Counted from the first letter of the stretch, positions 18,105 through 27,737 are shown. The stretch is DNA of 64,000 nucleotides from Thermococcus indicus (GCF_006274605.1 NZ_CP040846.1:2162337-2226336); one strand, 5' to 3'. Notes: a model not told the origin generated them from the letters alone. Program-made: numbers and translations.

Positions 18105-18686
18105 GTGATCGCGGCGGTCCTGGCGGGGGGCAGGAGCAGGCGCTTCGGGGGCGACAAGCTCCTCGTCAGAATCGACGGGAAGCCACTCATCCTCCATACG
18201 ATTGAGAGGCTTGAGCTGGCGAGGGAGATAGACCGGATAGTCGTGATCTCATCCAGGGAGAACGCCGACAGGATTCGAGCGTTCGGCTACGACGTCCTCG
18301 TCGATACGCTCATGATCGGCCCGATGGGCGGCATCTACACCGCGCTGAGCCTCGGCGATGCCCTCGTGGTGGCCGGGGACATGCCCCTCCTCATCCCCGA
18401 GTTCGTTGACTTCATCATCGATATGTTCCTGGAGGCAAAAAAGCCGGCCTGCGTGCCGAGATGGGCAAACGGCTACCTCGAACCGCTCCATGCAGCGTAT
18501 TCTAAGGATTTCCTCCCGCTTCTTAGAGAGAAGATCGAGGGGGGAGACTACGCCATAAACAGGGCCGTGCGGGAAAGCGACGCCTGCTACGTGGATATTG
18601 AGAAACTGCCGGAGGAATGGCGGGAGAGCTTCTTCAACGTGAACACCCGCGGGGACGTTGGAAAGCTGAAGGAAAGAATCGTTTAG
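18105..18686 (+). CDS. MobA-like nucleotidyltransferase (molybdenum cofactor guanylyltransferase family)
   Basis: The 193-residue protein starts VIAAVLAGGRSRRFGGDKLLVRIDGKPLI, the glycyl loop and Lys of the MobA/GlmU-N nucleotidyltransferase fold. It also has IGPMGGIYTAL, the metal-binding Asp in VVAGDMPLL, and FFNVNTRGDVGKL near the end. MobA adds GMP to molybdopterin. In tungsten-using archaea, related enzymes may act on the tungstopterin cofactor. GTG 18105 is chosen because GAGGTG lies six bases upstream and MobA proteins begin here. The next genes (FmdE-like and an ABC importer) also suggest a metal-cofactor role. Confidence 0.8.
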   Translation: MIAAVLAGGRSRRFGGDKLLVRIDGKPLILHTIERLELAREIDRIVVISSRENADRIRAFGYDVLVDTLMIGPMGGIYTALSLGDALVVAGDMPLLIPEFVDFIIDMFLEAKKPACVPRWANGYLEPLHAAYSKDFLPLLREKIEGGDYAINRAVRESDACYVDIEKLPEEWRESFFNVNTRGDVGKLKERIV

Positions 18687-18727
18687 ATTTCCCTTGCCGG
18701 GGGCCCGGCTATTCAACCTTTTGTTCA

Positions 18728-18752
18728 TAACACTAATATCAAAAAAGTGTTA
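18728..18752 (+). promoter_or_regulatory. Operator-like dyad over the fmdE-ABC promoter
   Basis: A perfect 7-base inverted repeat, TAACACT-N11-AGTGTTA, lies 36 bases before the FmdE-like gene. Its right arm overlaps the likely TATA box (GTTAAAAATC, 18749-18758). A protein bound here would block transcription initiation, so repression by a metal- or cofactor-sensing regulator is plausible. The regulator is not known. Confidence 0.4.
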
Positions 18753-18787
18753 AAAATCGTGCCACTCGACCTAAAATTGGTGATACA

Positions 18788-19492
18788 ATGCTTGAGCTCA
18801 ACAGGTTGGTGGCGGAGAGAAACGCAGAGGGAATACTGGAATACGCGAGAGAGTTCCACGGCCACGTCTGTCCCTACCTCGCCCTGGGGATAAGGGCATC
18901 GCTGATAGCGATGGATGAGCTCGGGGTCGGGAGGCTCGACTACTCGGGCAGCGTCGATGAGTCCATACTCGCGATAGTCGAGGTCAACAGCTGCTTCACC
19001 GACGGCGTCCAGGTGACAACGGGATGCACCCTTGGAAACAATTCGCTGGTGTACATCGACCTCGGAAAAACCGCCATGACACTCGTCAGGCGCTCCACGT
19101 GGGAGGGCGTCAGGGTTTACGCCGACGGGGAAAAGCTGAGGAGGCACTATCCCCCCGAAGCCCTCGAACTGTTCAACAGGGTCGTCAGGGAGAGGAGGGG
19201 GACCGAAGAGGAGAGAAAGCGCCTGTGGGGACTGTGGGAGGAGGTCGCAAAAACCATGCTCCACCTCCCCAGGGAAGAATTCAAAATCGAGAGGGTAAAG
19301 GTTCCGCCCATAGAACAGGCGCCGATAGTTGAGAGCGCCCGCTGCGCGAAGTGCGGCGAGCTGTTCATGGAACCGAAGGCGGTTTACATAAACGGCGAAC
19401 CCTTCTGCCTCCGCTGCGCCGGCGAGGCGTACCCCGGGGTCGTCGGTGAGGGCATAGTGGAGATCAACCAGACCGCTCCAAGGGGGTGCTGA
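18788..19492 (+). CDS. FmdE-family protein with C-terminal zinc ribbon
   Basis: The 234-residue protein has the FmdE core: [41 protein letters not shown] and the following beta strands. A two-CxxC zinc ribbon follows ([10 protein letters not shown] ... PFCLRCAGE, about residues 180-215). FmdE genes were named from the molybdenum formylmethanofuran dehydrogenase operon. Their biochemical role is unsettled, and metal or pterin-cofactor handling is suspected. Here the gene heads an operon with an ABC importer and lies just after a MobA-like gene. An operator-like dyad covers its promoter. Confidence 0.8.
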   Translation: MLELNRLVAERNAEGILEYAREFHGHVCPYLALGIRASLIAMDELGVGRLDYSGSVDESILAIVEVNSCFTDGVQVTTGCTLGNNSLVYIDLGKTAMTLVRRSTWEGVRVYADGEKLRRHYPPEALELFNRVVRERRGTEEERKRLWGLWEEVAKTMLHLPREEFKIERVKVPPIEQAPIVESARCAKCGELFMEPKAVYINGEPFCLRCAGEAYPGVVGEGIVEINQTAPRGC

Positions 19493-19493
19493 C

Positions 19494-20633
19494 ATGGGGA
19501 GAGTCATGAAACCTCTGCTCGCGGTTTTCCTCATACTGCTGACCGTCTCTCTGAGCGGGTGCATCGGAAACGCCGCGGAGAAAAGCGGGTCAGAAACCGC
19601 GACCGGGACCATAACCGTCACCGATGCCCTGGGAAGGACCGTGGAGGTTCCGGCTCACGTTGGAAGGGTCGTTGCGGCGGGGCCGGGTGCGCTCAGACTG
19701 GTCGTTTACCTCAACGCAAGCGACATGGTCGTTGGGGTGGAGGACTTCGAGAAGAGGTATTCCTTCGGAAGGCCGTACATCATAGCCCATCCCGAGCTTA
19801 AAGAGCTTCCCAGCATAGGCCCCGGCGGTCCCGGAAAGCTGCCGGATTTCGAGGCCCTGATAAAACTCGAACCGGACGTGATATTCATCACCTACGTCGA
19901 TGCCAAGACCGCGGACGAGATAGAGGAGAAAACTGGAGTGCCGGTCGTCGTGCTCAGCTACGGGGAGCTGGCGACCTTCGATAACGATGAGCTGTTCAAA
20001 TCGCTCGAGCTGGCCGGGAAGATCCTCAACAGGGAGAAGAGAGCGGAGGAGGTTATAAACTTCATCAAATCCGCACAGGAGGACCTCCTGAAGCGCACAG
20101 AAGGTGTCGAGCCGAGGAGCGTATACGTGGGGGGCATCGGCTACAAGGGCGCCCACGGGATAGAGAGCACGGAGGCGAACTATCCGCCGTTTGCGGCGGT
20201 ACATGCAAAGAACGTCGCCGATGAGCTGGGGAGCGGCCACAAATCCATCGACGTGGAGAAGCTCCTCGAATGGCAGCCGGAGTACATCTTCATAGACGAG
20301 GGTGGTCTAAAACTCGTCCTCGACGACTACAGAAAGAACCCCGACTTCTACAACTCCCTCAGAGCAGTGAAAGAGGGCAACGTTTACGGTATACTGCCGT
20401 ACAACTTCTACACCACCAACATAGGCACGGCCCTGGCGGATGCCTACTTCATAGGAAAAGTCCTCTATCCCGAGCGCTTCCGCGACGTTGATCCCGAGGA
20501 GAAGGCGGACGAGATATACAGGTTCCTCCTCGGAAAGCCCGTTTACGCCACCATGGCGGACCAGTTCGGAGGCTTCGGGAGGATAGACCTCTCCAACGGA
20601 ACCGTGAAGCACTCACTACCGACGTCGCCGTGA
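19494..20633 (+). CDS. ABC transporter lipoprotein, FecB/BtuF-type solute-binding protein
   Basis: The 379-residue protein has a signal peptide ending in a lipobox (LTVSLSGC, Cys at about residue 23). The mature part begins [34 protein letters not shown] and contains [12 protein letters not shown], the usual two-lobed siderophore/cobalamin/metal-binding fold. It would sit outside the membrane and deliver substrate to the FecCD-like permease encoded next. The FmdE- and MobA-like neighbours suggest a metal such as tungstate, molybdate or iron rather than vitamin B12, but the ligand cannot be read from sequence. Either of two ATGs four codons apart could be the start. Confidence 0.85.
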   Translation: MGRVMKPLLAVFLILLTVSLSGCIGNAAEKSGSETATGTITVTDALGRTVEVPAHVGRVVAAGPGALRLVVYLNASDMVVGVEDFEKRYSFGRPYIIAHPELKELPSIGPGGPGKLPDFEALIKLEPDVIFITYVDAKTADEIEEKTGVPVVVLSYGELATFDNDELFKSLELAGKILNREKRAEEVINFIKSAQEDLLKRTEGVEPRSVYVGGIGYKGAHGIESTEANYPPFAAVHAKNVADELGSGHKSIDVEKLLEWQPEYIFIDEGGLKLVLDDYRKNPDFYNSLRAVKEGNVYGILPYNFYTTNIGTALADAYFIGKVLYPERFRDVDPEEKADEIYRFLLGKPVYATMADQFGGFGRIDLSNGTVKHSLPTSP

Positions 20634-21673
20634 TGACCATGGACTACGAGAGGTACACCGCCAGAAAGCTCTCCATTGGCCTTTTCCTCTTTCTCCTCAC
20701 CGTCCTGGTTAGCCTGTACTCCCTCTCCCACGGCTCGTATGAACTCACACCCCGCGAGGTTCTGGAGGCGCTCCTCGGGGGAGGAAGCGGGGGCGCGGGG
20801 CTCGTCGTCTGGAAAGTCAGGCTTCCCCGCATAGCCGCGGGCCTCCTCGTGGGGGCCACCCTGGCCGTGGCCGGGGCAGTCATGCAGGGCTTCCTCAGGA
20901 ACCCACTGGCCACGCCCTTCACTATGGGGGTTTCCCACGGCGCGATGTTCGGGGCCTCCCTCGCGATACTTCTCGGAGCCGGCTACGCCGAGAGCTCCGG
21001 CAGGATATCCCTTGACAACCCCTACGTGGTCGTCCTCTTCGCCTTCATGGGGGCGATAAGCGCCACGGCGGTAATACTGCTCCTCGCGAAGCTGAAGGGA
21101 CTGAGCCCGGAGGCGATAATCCTGGCTGGAGTGGCGATGGGCTCCCTGTTCGTGGCCCTGACCACCCTCGCCCAGTACTTCGCCGACGAGCTACAGCTCG
21201 CGGCCATGGTTTACTGGAGCTTTGGGGACCTCGGCAGGGCCACGTGGAGGGAAGATGCCATAATGGCCGCCACCTTCATCCCTGTCCTCGGGTACTTCAT
21301 CGTCAAGCGCTGGGACCTGAACGCAGCGGTCATGGGCGACGAGGTGGCGAAGAGCGTTGGCGTGGATGTTGAGCGGGTGAGGCTGGTCTCCACGTTCCTC
21401 GCGGCCCTGATAACCGCGGTCAGCGTTGCCTTCGTCGGGGTCATAGGCTTCGTTGGCCTGATAGCCCCCCACGCGGTGAGGCTGGTGGCGGGTGGAGATT
21501 ATCGCTTCCTGATTCCCCTATCGGCGCTGGCCGGGGCGCTCCTTCTTGTAACCGCGGACACAATCGCGAGGCTCATTCTGTCGCCGATGATACTTCCGGT
21601 GGGCATAGTGACGTCCTTCCTCGGCGCGCCGGCGTTCATCTACCTGCTGGTGAGGATGGAGGGAAGGAGATGA
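20633..21673 (+). CDS. ABC transporter permease, FecCD/BtuC family
   Basis: The ~346-residue protein has about ten hydrophobic helices. It carries the family signatures VWKVRLPRIAAGLLVGATLAVAGAVMQGFLRNPLA and FVGVIGFVGLIAPHAVRLV, the latter being the cytoplasmic loop that contacts the ATPase. The start overlaps the stop of the binding-protein gene (TGATG), so translation is probably coupled. It forms the membrane channel of a metal, metal-chelate or cobamide importer. Confidence 0.9.
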   Translation: MTMDYERYTARKLSIGLFLFLLTVLVSLYSLSHGSYELTPREVLEALLGGGSGGAGLVVWKVRLPRIAAGLLVGATLAVAGAVMQGFLRNPLATPFTMGVSHGAMFGASLAILLGAGYAESSGRISLDNPYVVVLFAFMGAISATAVILLLAKLKGLSPEAIILAGVAMGSLFVALTTLAQYFADELQLAAMVYWSFGDLGRATWREDAIMAATFIPVLGYFIVKRWDLNAAVMGDEVAKSVGVDVERVRLVSTFLAALITAVSVAFVGVIGFVGLIAPHAVRLVAGGDYRFLIPLSALAGALLLVTADTIARLILSPMILPVGIVTSFLGAPAFIYLLVRMEGRR

Positions 21674-22434
21674 AGCCGTCATCCGAAAAGATCGTCCTGA
21701 GCGCCAGAAACCTGCGGTTCTCGTACAACGGTTCCGAGGTGCTCAGGGGGATCAACCTAGATGTCTGGGAAGGCGAGTTCGTGGCGGTGCTCGGGCCCAA
21801 CGGTGCCGGCAAGAGCACCCTCGTGAAGTGCCTGGCGGGGATACTGAACTGCGGGGGAGTGAAAGCCTTTGGACGGCCCCTCGGGGAATACTCAAGGAAC
21901 GAGCTCGCGCGCATCATCGCCTACGTCCCTCAGAGAACTGAGCCAGGGTTCATGACGGTCTTCGACACGGTGCTCCTCGGGAGGAGGCCCCACATGGGGC
22001 TGAGGCCATCAAAGAAGGACATCGAGGCCGTCATGGCGGCCCTAAGGACGCTCGGGATAGAGAACCTGGCAGCTAAAACCACGAACAGACTGAGCGGCGG
22101 TGAGCTTCAGAAGGTGGGGATAGCGCGGGCCCTCGCCCAGGAGCCCAGAATACTCATCATGGACGAGCCAACGAACAACCTGGACATAAGAAGCCAGCTG
22201 GAGGTTATGAGACTCGCCAGGGGGTTCTCCAGGGAGGGAGGAACCGCGATAGTGGTGATGCACGACGTGAACCTAGCGCTGCGCTTCGCGAGGAGGTTCA
22301 TCTTCATGAAGGAGGGCAGGGTCATGGCAGAGGGAGGTCTTGAGATCCTCGACGGGAAGCTATTCAGAGAGATTTACGGCGTGGACGTTGAGATTGGAGA
22401 GATACGGGGCATACCCACCGTCGTCCCCCTGTAG
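21670..22434 (+). CDS. ABC transporter ATPase, FecE/BtuD family
   Basis: The 254-residue protein has Walker A GPNGAGKST, Q-loop YVPQRTEPG, signature LSGGELQKVGIARALAQ, Walker B RILIMDEP and the switch His in VVMHDVN. It starts within the stop of the permease gene (ATGA overlap). It energises the importer made with the two preceding genes. Confidence 0.93.
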   Translation: MKPSSEKIVLSARNLRFSYNGSEVLRGINLDVWEGEFVAVLGPNGAGKSTLVKCLAGILNCGGVKAFGRPLGEYSRNELARIIAYVPQRTEPGFMTVFDTVLLGRRPHMGLRPSKKDIEAVMAALRTLGIENLAAKTTNRLSGGELQKVGIARALAQEPRILIMDEPTNNLDIRSQLEVMRLARGFSREGGTAIVVMHDVNLALRFARRFIFMKEGRVMAEGGLEILDGKLFREIYGVDVEIGEIRGIPTVVPL

Positions 22435-22518
22435 AGTACCCAAACATGAGTAATACTGTCAAATTTTTGGACAAAACTTTTAAGCTCCTTAGGGCAACCT
22501 AAGCCGGAGGTGAATGAG

Positions 22519-23409
22519 ATGACGATCAAAGCTCCCACACTCAACATAGGAGGACTGGGCGCTGACCCGCTCACCCAGAGGATAAACGAGAAGCAGGAGA
22601 AGTGGACGTACAAGATAGCCGTCCTGAGCGGCAAGGGCGGCGTCGGCAAGAGCACCGTGGCGGTTAACCTCGCCGCGGCCCTGGCAAAGAAGGGCTACTT
22701 CGTTGGAATACTCGACGCGGACATACACGGGCCGAACGTCGCCAAGATGCTCGGCGTTGACAGGGCAGAGGTTCTGGCCGAGAAGATGGAGGACGGCAGG
22801 TTCGAGATGATACCGCCTATGAACGACTTCCTCGGACAGACGACCCCGATAAAGGTCATGAGCATGGGCTTCCTGGTTCCGGAGGACCAGCCGATAATCT
22901 GGCGCGGAAGCCTCGTCACCAAAGCCATCAAGCAGCTCCTCGGCGACGTCAACTGGGGCTCCCTCGACTTCATGATAATAGACTTCCCGCCCGGAACCGG
23001 CGACGAGATACTGACCGTCACGCAGAGCCTCAAGCTCGACGCCGCGGTTATCGTCACCACCCCGCAGGAGGTCGCTTTGCTCGACACGGGCAAGGCGGTT
23101 AACATGATGAAGAAGATGGAAGTGCCCTACGTGGCCGTCGTCGAGAACATGAGCTACCTCATCTGCCCGCACTGCGGCGGCGAGATAGACATCTTCGGCA
23201 AGGGCGGCGGGAAGAAGCTCGCCGAGAAGGAAGGCGTTGACTTCCTCGGCGGCATACCCATAGACCTCAAGGCCAGGGAGGCAAGCGACGCTGGCATACC
23301 CATAGTCCTCTACGAGGACACTGTTGCCGCCAAGGCCTTCATGGAGATAGTGGACAAGCTCGTCGAGAAGCTCGAAGCGATGAAGGCGGACGAATCCAAA
23401 GCAGAGTAA
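22519..23409 (+). CDS. Mrp/NBP35-type Fe-S cluster carrier ATPase (ApbC)
   Basis: The 296-residue protein carries the deviant Walker A SGKGGVGKST, the DADIHGPNVAKMLG block, IIDFPPGTGDE (Walker B) and the CxxC in CPHCGGEIDIFGKGGG. That CxxC bridges a [4Fe-4S] cluster across the dimer in this family. It probably delivers Fe-S clusters to apo-proteins, and many Fe-S enzymes are encoded nearby. ATG 22519 follows GGAGGTG. A separate promoter probably lies in the 80-base gap after the ABC genes. Confidence 0.92.
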   Translation: MTIKAPTLNIGGLGADPLTQRINEKQEKWTYKIAVLSGKGGVGKSTVAVNLAAALAKKGYFVGILDADIHGPNVAKMLGVDRAEVLAEKMEDGRFEMIPPMNDFLGQTTPIKVMSMGFLVPEDQPIIWRGSLVTKAIKQLLGDVNWGSLDFMIIDFPPGTGDEILTVTQSLKLDAAVIVTTPQEVALLDTGKAVNMMKKMEVPYVAVVENMSYLICPHCGGEIDIFGKGGGKKLAEKEGVDFLGGIPIDLKAREASDAGIPIVLYEDTVAAKAFMEIVDKLVEKLEAMKADESKAE

Positions 23410-23494
23410 TCCTCCCGTTATCCCTTCCTTCTTTATCGGGTTTCCCTGCATTAACTTTTTAACCACCTCCGGGTATCTCATCGGGAGGGAGAGC

Positions 23495-24862
23495 ATGAAG
23501 AGGGTTCCCGTTCTAATCGCGCTCATCCTCCTGCTGGCGGTTCCACTCGTTTCTGCCGGCGAACTGGCATATTATCCAGACCCCGAAGCGTTCCAGGCGT
23601 TTCTGAGCTCAAATTCCACCTACACCGTCGTCCCGGGCAACGAGACCTGGGCGATGGGCTGGGCGTACTACGTGGACGAAAAGCTCTACACCGTCAAGCG
23701 TCATGGAAACGACACCCTGGTTCTCGTCGGCAACGTTTACAACAACGGGCTCATGGCGTCCGTCTGGAACCGGACGGGACTCCCCGCGAACGCCTCCCTT
23801 CTCCCCTCCATCGTCGTCCTCAACGGCACCGTTCTCATAACAGGCTCGGAGGATAGCATCCACCTCACGGAGAGGGCATTTGAGGGACTGTGGAACCCCC
23901 CCAGAGGCTCGGTGGCCACGTTTTTGACCCTTGCCTTCACCATAATCATCGTATTCCTGGCCCTCCTCAGCGGCGACGACAGCCACGCGGGAAGGTTCTA
24001 CGCCCTGGCAGCTTCCCTCTTCCTGGTCTGGTACCTCACGGCGGAAAGGCCGGGACTCACCGACGGGTTCCTGGCGTACCTCTCGTCCGCCCTGAAGTTC
24101 GCGGTCGGCGGCTCCCCCGACTCCCCCCTGAGCGCCATCATGGGAGCAGTCTTCAGAACGGTGCCCCCAATCGAGGAGAACATAATCTTTGCACACTGGC
24201 TCCTTATACTCATAATAATGTCCTTCGCGTTCTACCTGGCGCCGAAGAGATCCCGCGAGCTGGGCTTTCTGGTCTTCGGGCTGACCTTCGTCGCCCCGAT
24301 GTTCAGGGAGAGCTTCCGTGAGGTAAGCGGCGGCGCCCTGGGCCTCGCGGGTTTCATGATAGCCCTCGCGATAGTGAGCAACGTGACGTTCTCGCCCGAG
24401 AAGTGGAAGGCGCTCCTACAAACGGGTGTGCTGTCCCTGTTCACCCTCCTGGCGGTGGCGATAAACCCCCACCTCGCCCTGATGCCGCTGATATTTGTAA
24501 TAGCCTTCCCCAAGAGGCACCTCAGAAACTACGCGTACCTGCTCATAACGGGCATTGGCGTCCTCCTGCTCTACGGGGCCTTCGGACTGCCGCGCGGCAT
24601 ACCCTCAAACATGGATCCCAACGCACCCGCACACGTCAGGGACTTCCTGCTGAACGGCTCCCTCACGATCGCAACTGCGGTTTACGCGATCGCGGGAAGA
24701 GAAAAGGGCATAAGAATGAAGGGACAGACGGCATTTCTGCTCCTGATGACCATGGTCTACATCCCGGTGGCGCTCTTCGTGCCGGCCATGTTCCCCTACT
24801 GCTTCGTCCTGCTGGCAGCCCTCGCGGTCCGCCTGATCCACGGGCTCACTCCTAGAACTTGA
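23495..24862 (+). CDS. Polytopic membrane protein of unknown function
   Basis: The 455-residue protein begins with a signal peptide (MKRVPVLIALILLLAVPLVSAG). An extracellular domain of about 110 residues with several N-glycosylation-type Asn sites follows (NSTYTVVPGNETW, NRTGLPANAS). About ten hydrophobic segments then run from residue ~145 to the end. I do not recognise the family, and there are no obvious catalytic motifs. It overlaps the convergent DUF2110 gene by 11 bases and is preceded by GGGAGGGAGAGC. Confidence 0.6.
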   Translation: MKRVPVLIALILLLAVPLVSAGELAYYPDPEAFQAFLSSNSTYTVVPGNETWAMGWAYYVDEKLYTVKRHGNDTLVLVGNVYNNGLMASVWNRTGLPANASLLPSIVVLNGTVLITGSEDSIHLTERAFEGLWNPPRGSVATFLTLAFTIIIVFLALLSGDDSHAGRFYALAASLFLVWYLTAERPGLTDGFLAYLSSALKFAVGGSPDSPLSAIMGAVFRTVPPIEENIIFAHWLLILIIMSFAFYLAPKRSRELGFLVFGLTFVAPMFRESFREVSGGALGLAGFMIALAIVSNVTFSPEKWKALLQTGVLSLFTLLAVAINPHLALMPLIFVIAFPKRHLRNYAYLLITGIGVLLLYGAFGLPRGIPSNMDPNAPAHVRDFLLNGSLTIATAVYAIAGREKGIRMKGQTAFLLLMTMVYIPVALFVPAMFPYCFVLLAALAVRLIHGLTPRT

Positions 24863-25580
24863 TCGCGCCGATGAGGGTTCCCTTCAGGTGCGGCCCTATC
24901 TCCTTGATTATGCCCGGCGCCTGGGTGCCCTTCTTGAGTATTAGGAGGGTCTCCATGAGGCCGAGTTCCTCAATCCGCTTCACGTCCCTGCCGTGACCGG
25001 TCCGGATGAGGGCCTTCTCAACGTTCTCGCTAACCGTCCCGGTTATGAAGAGCTTGTCGTGACCGTCGTTGAGCCAGGAGTTTATCCTCTTCAGCTGGGA
25101 GTCGCTGAAGGTCAGCTCAACCTCCCTTGCACCGAACTCCACCCCCCTAACGGTCACCTCGACGGGGAGGTTGTCAACCCAGCCGAACCTGCCTATCATC
25201 TCCCTGACCGGAATCTCACCGAAGGTCTCCTTCAGGTAGTAGAGGGGCAGGAGGGCGTCCTTCGGCCTCGGGCTGAAGATCCCGATGTCAACGTAGGCGC
25301 CGTAGCCAACCTTCCCGAGGTCTATAAAGCGACCGCGGTAGGTCTCTCCCTCCTTAACCGCGCTCAGCCTGTACGGAACCTCACCGAACTCATCGCGCAC
25401 CAGGTTCGCGCTTATCTCCTCGTCCTCCCCGGTAAGGGAGACCTTCACCCAGTTCTTTTTGACGGCGGAAAGCTTCCACTCAACTTCCAGGTCGCCCAGA
25501 AGGGCCCTCAGCTTCCTGTCGAGTTTAAGAAAACCGCTCCTGTCACCGTAAACTTTCTCCAGAATAACCACTTCTTCCAT
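24852..25580 (-). CDS. DUF2110-like archaeal protein
   Basis: The ~242-residue protein starts MEEVVILEKVYGDRSGFLKLDRKL and looks soluble with mixed alpha/beta structure. A central VGYGAYVDIGIFSPRPKDALLPL block looks like an S1/OB-type strand pattern. I believe it is DUF2110, an archaeal family often encoded beside TFE, as here. The function is unknown, and a transcription- or RNA-linked role is only a guess from position. It lies 36 bases downstream of tfe on the same strand. Confidence 0.6.
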   Translation of the reverse strand: MEEVVILEKVYGDRSGFLKLDRKLRALLGDLEVEWKLSAVKKNWVKVSLTGEDEEISANLVRDEFGEVPYRLSAVKEGETYRGRFIDLGKVGYGAYVDIGIFSPRPKDALLPLYYLKETFGEIPVREMIGRFGWVDNLPVEVTVRGVEFGAREVELTFSDSQLKRINSWLNDGHDKLFITGTVSENVEKALIRTGHGRDVKRIEELGLMETLLILKKGTQAPGIIKEIGPHLKGTLIGAIKF

Positions 25581-25616
25581 TCTCACCATCCCCGAAGTTC
25601 ATTAAAGGAAAGCCAT

Positions 25617-26153
25617 TCAGTTGGACTTCTTTCTGGGCTTCTTCCTGAGGCCCAGCTCAATCTCCAGCTCCTCGATGCGTCTCTTGAGCTCCTCCACGAC
25701 CTCGGTGTTGTCGTACTGCATGAGCATCGCGCCGCATATCGGGCACTGGAACTGGTAATCCATGGCCTCGTCGAAGGTAAGCTTCGGATGGCCCGGCGTG
25801 CCGCAGTGGTAGTATATCTCGCTGGTCTCTTCCTCCAGCATCTCCCTGAGCTTCTTGAGCTCCGCCATCTTCTTGGAGCGAATTATCTCGGGGAGGCGCT
25901 TGGTCTCAAGGCGCCAGTAGTAGTAATACCAGCCGGTCTCCTTGTCGCGGATGCGCTTGAACTCCGCCAGCCCCTGGTCGTAGAGCATGTAGAGAACCTT
26001 TCTCACAGTATTAACGCGTATCTCCGTTATCTCCGCAAGTTCCTCGTCCGTGGCTTCCTTCTTCTTCTCGAGGGCTTTGATTACCTCAACGGCCTCCTCG
26101 CCGCCCATGTCCATTGCAAGTTCGAGGAGCTCCTTGTTCTTCCGCCTTGCCAC
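25617..26153 (-). CDS. tfe: Transcription initiation factor TFE (TFIIE alpha homologue)
   Basis: The 178-residue protein has an N-terminal extended winged helix ([47 protein letters not shown], about 18-65). A Glu-rich linker and a C-terminal zinc-ribbon-like region follow ([10 protein letters not shown] ... [10 protein letters not shown], with Cys117, Cys137 and Cys140), then a basic tail. TFE stabilises the open promoter complex with TBP, TFB and RNA polymerase. A clear TATA element (CTATATATA on the minus strand, near 26233-26241) lies about 80-90 bases upstream. It is cotranscribed with the DUF2110-like gene. Confidence 0.95.
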   Translation of the reverse strand: MARRKNKELLELAMDMGGEEAVEVIKALEKKKEATDEELAEITEIRVNTVRKVLYMLYDQGLAEFKRIRDKETGWYYYYWRLETKRLPEIIRSKKMAELKKLREMLEEETSEIYYHCGTPGHPKLTFDEAMDYQFQCPICGAMLMQYDNTEVVEELKRRIEELEIELGLRKKPRKKSN

Positions 26154-26295
26154 AGTAACGACCTCCAGAGAATATTCGATCCCCTGACTTCACGCCCACA
26201 GAGCTGTCCAATATTAAACTATGTGAGCTGGACTATATATAGGTTTTTGTCATATTTCCAACCTCAATGAACAGAAAAGAACATCAGATGCGGGG

Positions 26296-26583
26296 TCACT
26301 CTGTGAAGTACTCGTTGAGGAGCTCCTTCGCCGAGGGCTTGTAAAGCTCCACAACTTCTATGTGCTCTATGACGTTTCCCTCGCGGAGCTGGAGCTTTAC
26401 CTTCCCGCCGTAAACCTGAAGATCATCGAGCATGCCGTATATGGCATCCTCCGCCTCCAGGGGGGTCTTGAACTTCATTATGTACTCTTCTCCCTCCGAG
26501 AGAATGAGCTTGACCCAGTACTCGTTCTTCCTCTTGAAAGGACGGGTGATCTTGGGCTTGAAGTTGTCGATTATGATTTCCAA
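26296..26583 (-). CDS. Small conserved hypothetical protein
   Basis: A 95-residue acidic protein reads LEIIIDNFKPKITRPFKRKNEYWVKLILSEGEEYIMKFKTPLEAEDAIYGML. It looks like a compact beta-rich fold with a C-terminal helix. TTG 26583 is the likely start because GGAGGTG lies about 6 bases upstream, although the frame is open to GTG 26598. It appears to be a Thermococcales-type orphan family. It has its own promoter (CCTTAAAAAT on the minus strand near 26640). The function is unknown. Confidence 0.6.
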   Translation of the reverse strand: MEIIIDNFKPKITRPFKRKNEYWVKLILSEGEEYIMKFKTPLEAEDAIYGMLDDLQVYGGKVKLQLREGNVIEHIEVVELYKPSAKELLNEYFTE

Positions 26584-26738
26584 GCGCGCCACCTCCACTC
26601 TAAGGACTTTTGGCCCCTCTAAGACTTTTAGGGCACGGATTTTTAAGGGTTTCTTAAGGGGAAGCTTAAAAGGAGTACATCGGCAGGTATTTAAACGTTA
26701 TGAAATGGGCCCCGCCCACGGAGAGGAAAAGAGCCCGC

Positions 26739-27626
26739 TCAGTTCCTGCCGAAGGGCAGGTTGAGGCCCACCTCCCCGGCGGCGGCTATGACGTCCTCAA
26801 GGGGCATCACCGCGCTCCTGGCCCCAACCTGCTGAACGGTGAGGTACGCCAGAAGCATCCCGAGCCTCGCGGCGTCGTCCAGGCCCCATCCGATGAGAAC
26901 ACCGTAGATAACGCCCGCGTCAAACGAGTCACCGGCACCGGTGGAATCAACTACCTCCGCGCTGAGCCCCCTGATTTCGTGAACGTTTCCGGAGGCGTCC
27001 CTGACCAGCGCCCCTCCCCCGTTCAGGGTAACCACGAGGTTTTTGGCCCCCGAGAGAGAAAGGTCGAGGGAACCGAACTTTCTCCGGTACTCATCCTCGT
27101 TCATCATTAGGTAATCAACCTTCTCCTCGATTTCCCTCGACAGCGGGGCCTCCCCTATGTCCAGGGAAACTGTTATCCCCCGTTCACTCGCGAACTCCAC
27201 CACCTTCTCTATTGTATCCATCGGGTTCGAGGAGAGGTGAACGTGCCGCGCCCTGGAGAGGTAGTCGAAATCGATGTCCTTGAGGAGGTTCGCACCGGGG
27301 TACTTCACTATCCTCTTGTCCTCCCCCCGTATCATCGCTATGGCCACACCCGATGTGGCATCGACGACCCTTATTCCGCCCGTATCAACGCCTATCCTTC
27401 TGAAGTACGAGAGGTGCGCCTCACCTATCTCGTCCCTCCCAACGGCGCCTATGTACCCGGTTCTCAGACCGAAGTGCGCGAGCCAGCTTATGGTGTTCGC
27501 AGCGGCGCCGCCGAGGCCGAAGAAAGCCTCCTCCGCGTTGACCTTCTCGTGAAATTCCGGAAAACGCTCGATGAGCATTATGATGTCGTAGTTAAGGTTC
27601 CCAATCCCCACCACATCGAACTCCAC
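26739..27626 (-). CDS. PfkB-family sugar/nucleoside kinase
   Basis: The ~295-residue protein has the ribokinase fold. The N-terminal [12 protein letters not shown] and [18 protein letters not shown] (substrate Gly-Gly) and the C-terminal signature [20 protein letters not shown], with the catalytic Asp, are all present. The sequence reminds me of the Thermococcus ADP-dependent ribose-1-phosphate kinase of the pentose-bisphosphate nucleoside-degradation pathway, but ribokinase or a nucleoside kinase are possible. GTG 27626 with GGGGTGAG upstream is the likely start, since related proteins begin near EFDVVGIGN. Confidence 0.8.
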   Translation of the reverse strand: MEFDVVGIGNLNYDIIMLIERFPEFHEKVNAEEAFFGLGGAAANTISWLAHFGLRTGYIGAVGRDEIGEAHLSYFRRIGVDTGGIRVVDATSGVAIAMIRGEDKRIVKYPGANLLKDIDFDYLSRARHVHLSSNPMDTIEKVVEFASERGITVSLDIGEAPLSREIEEKVDYLMMNEDEYRRKFGSLDLSLSGAKNLVVTLNGGGALVRDASGNVHEIRGLSAEVVDSTGAGDSFDAGVIYGVLIGWGLDDAARLGMLLAYLTVQQVGARSAVMPLEDVIAAAGEVGLNLPFGRN

Positions 27627-27707
27627 CGCACTCACCCCTGCGGTGGAAGCTACGGGGCATCCGTTAATAACCTTGCGCCGCGGGGGAAAGATTTAAATAT
27701 CCATTCC

Positions 27708-27723
27708 TACTCATATATGGGTA
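27708..27723 (+). promoter_or_regulatory. Imperfect palindrome near the ACT-regulator promoter
   Basis: TACTCATATATGGGTA is a 16-base dyad with one mismatched pair. It lies about 15 bases after the TATA-like GATTTAAAT (27690-27698) and so near the expected transcription start. It could be an autoregulatory operator. Confidence 0.3.
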
Positions 27724-27737
27724 AGAGGTGAACAAAA

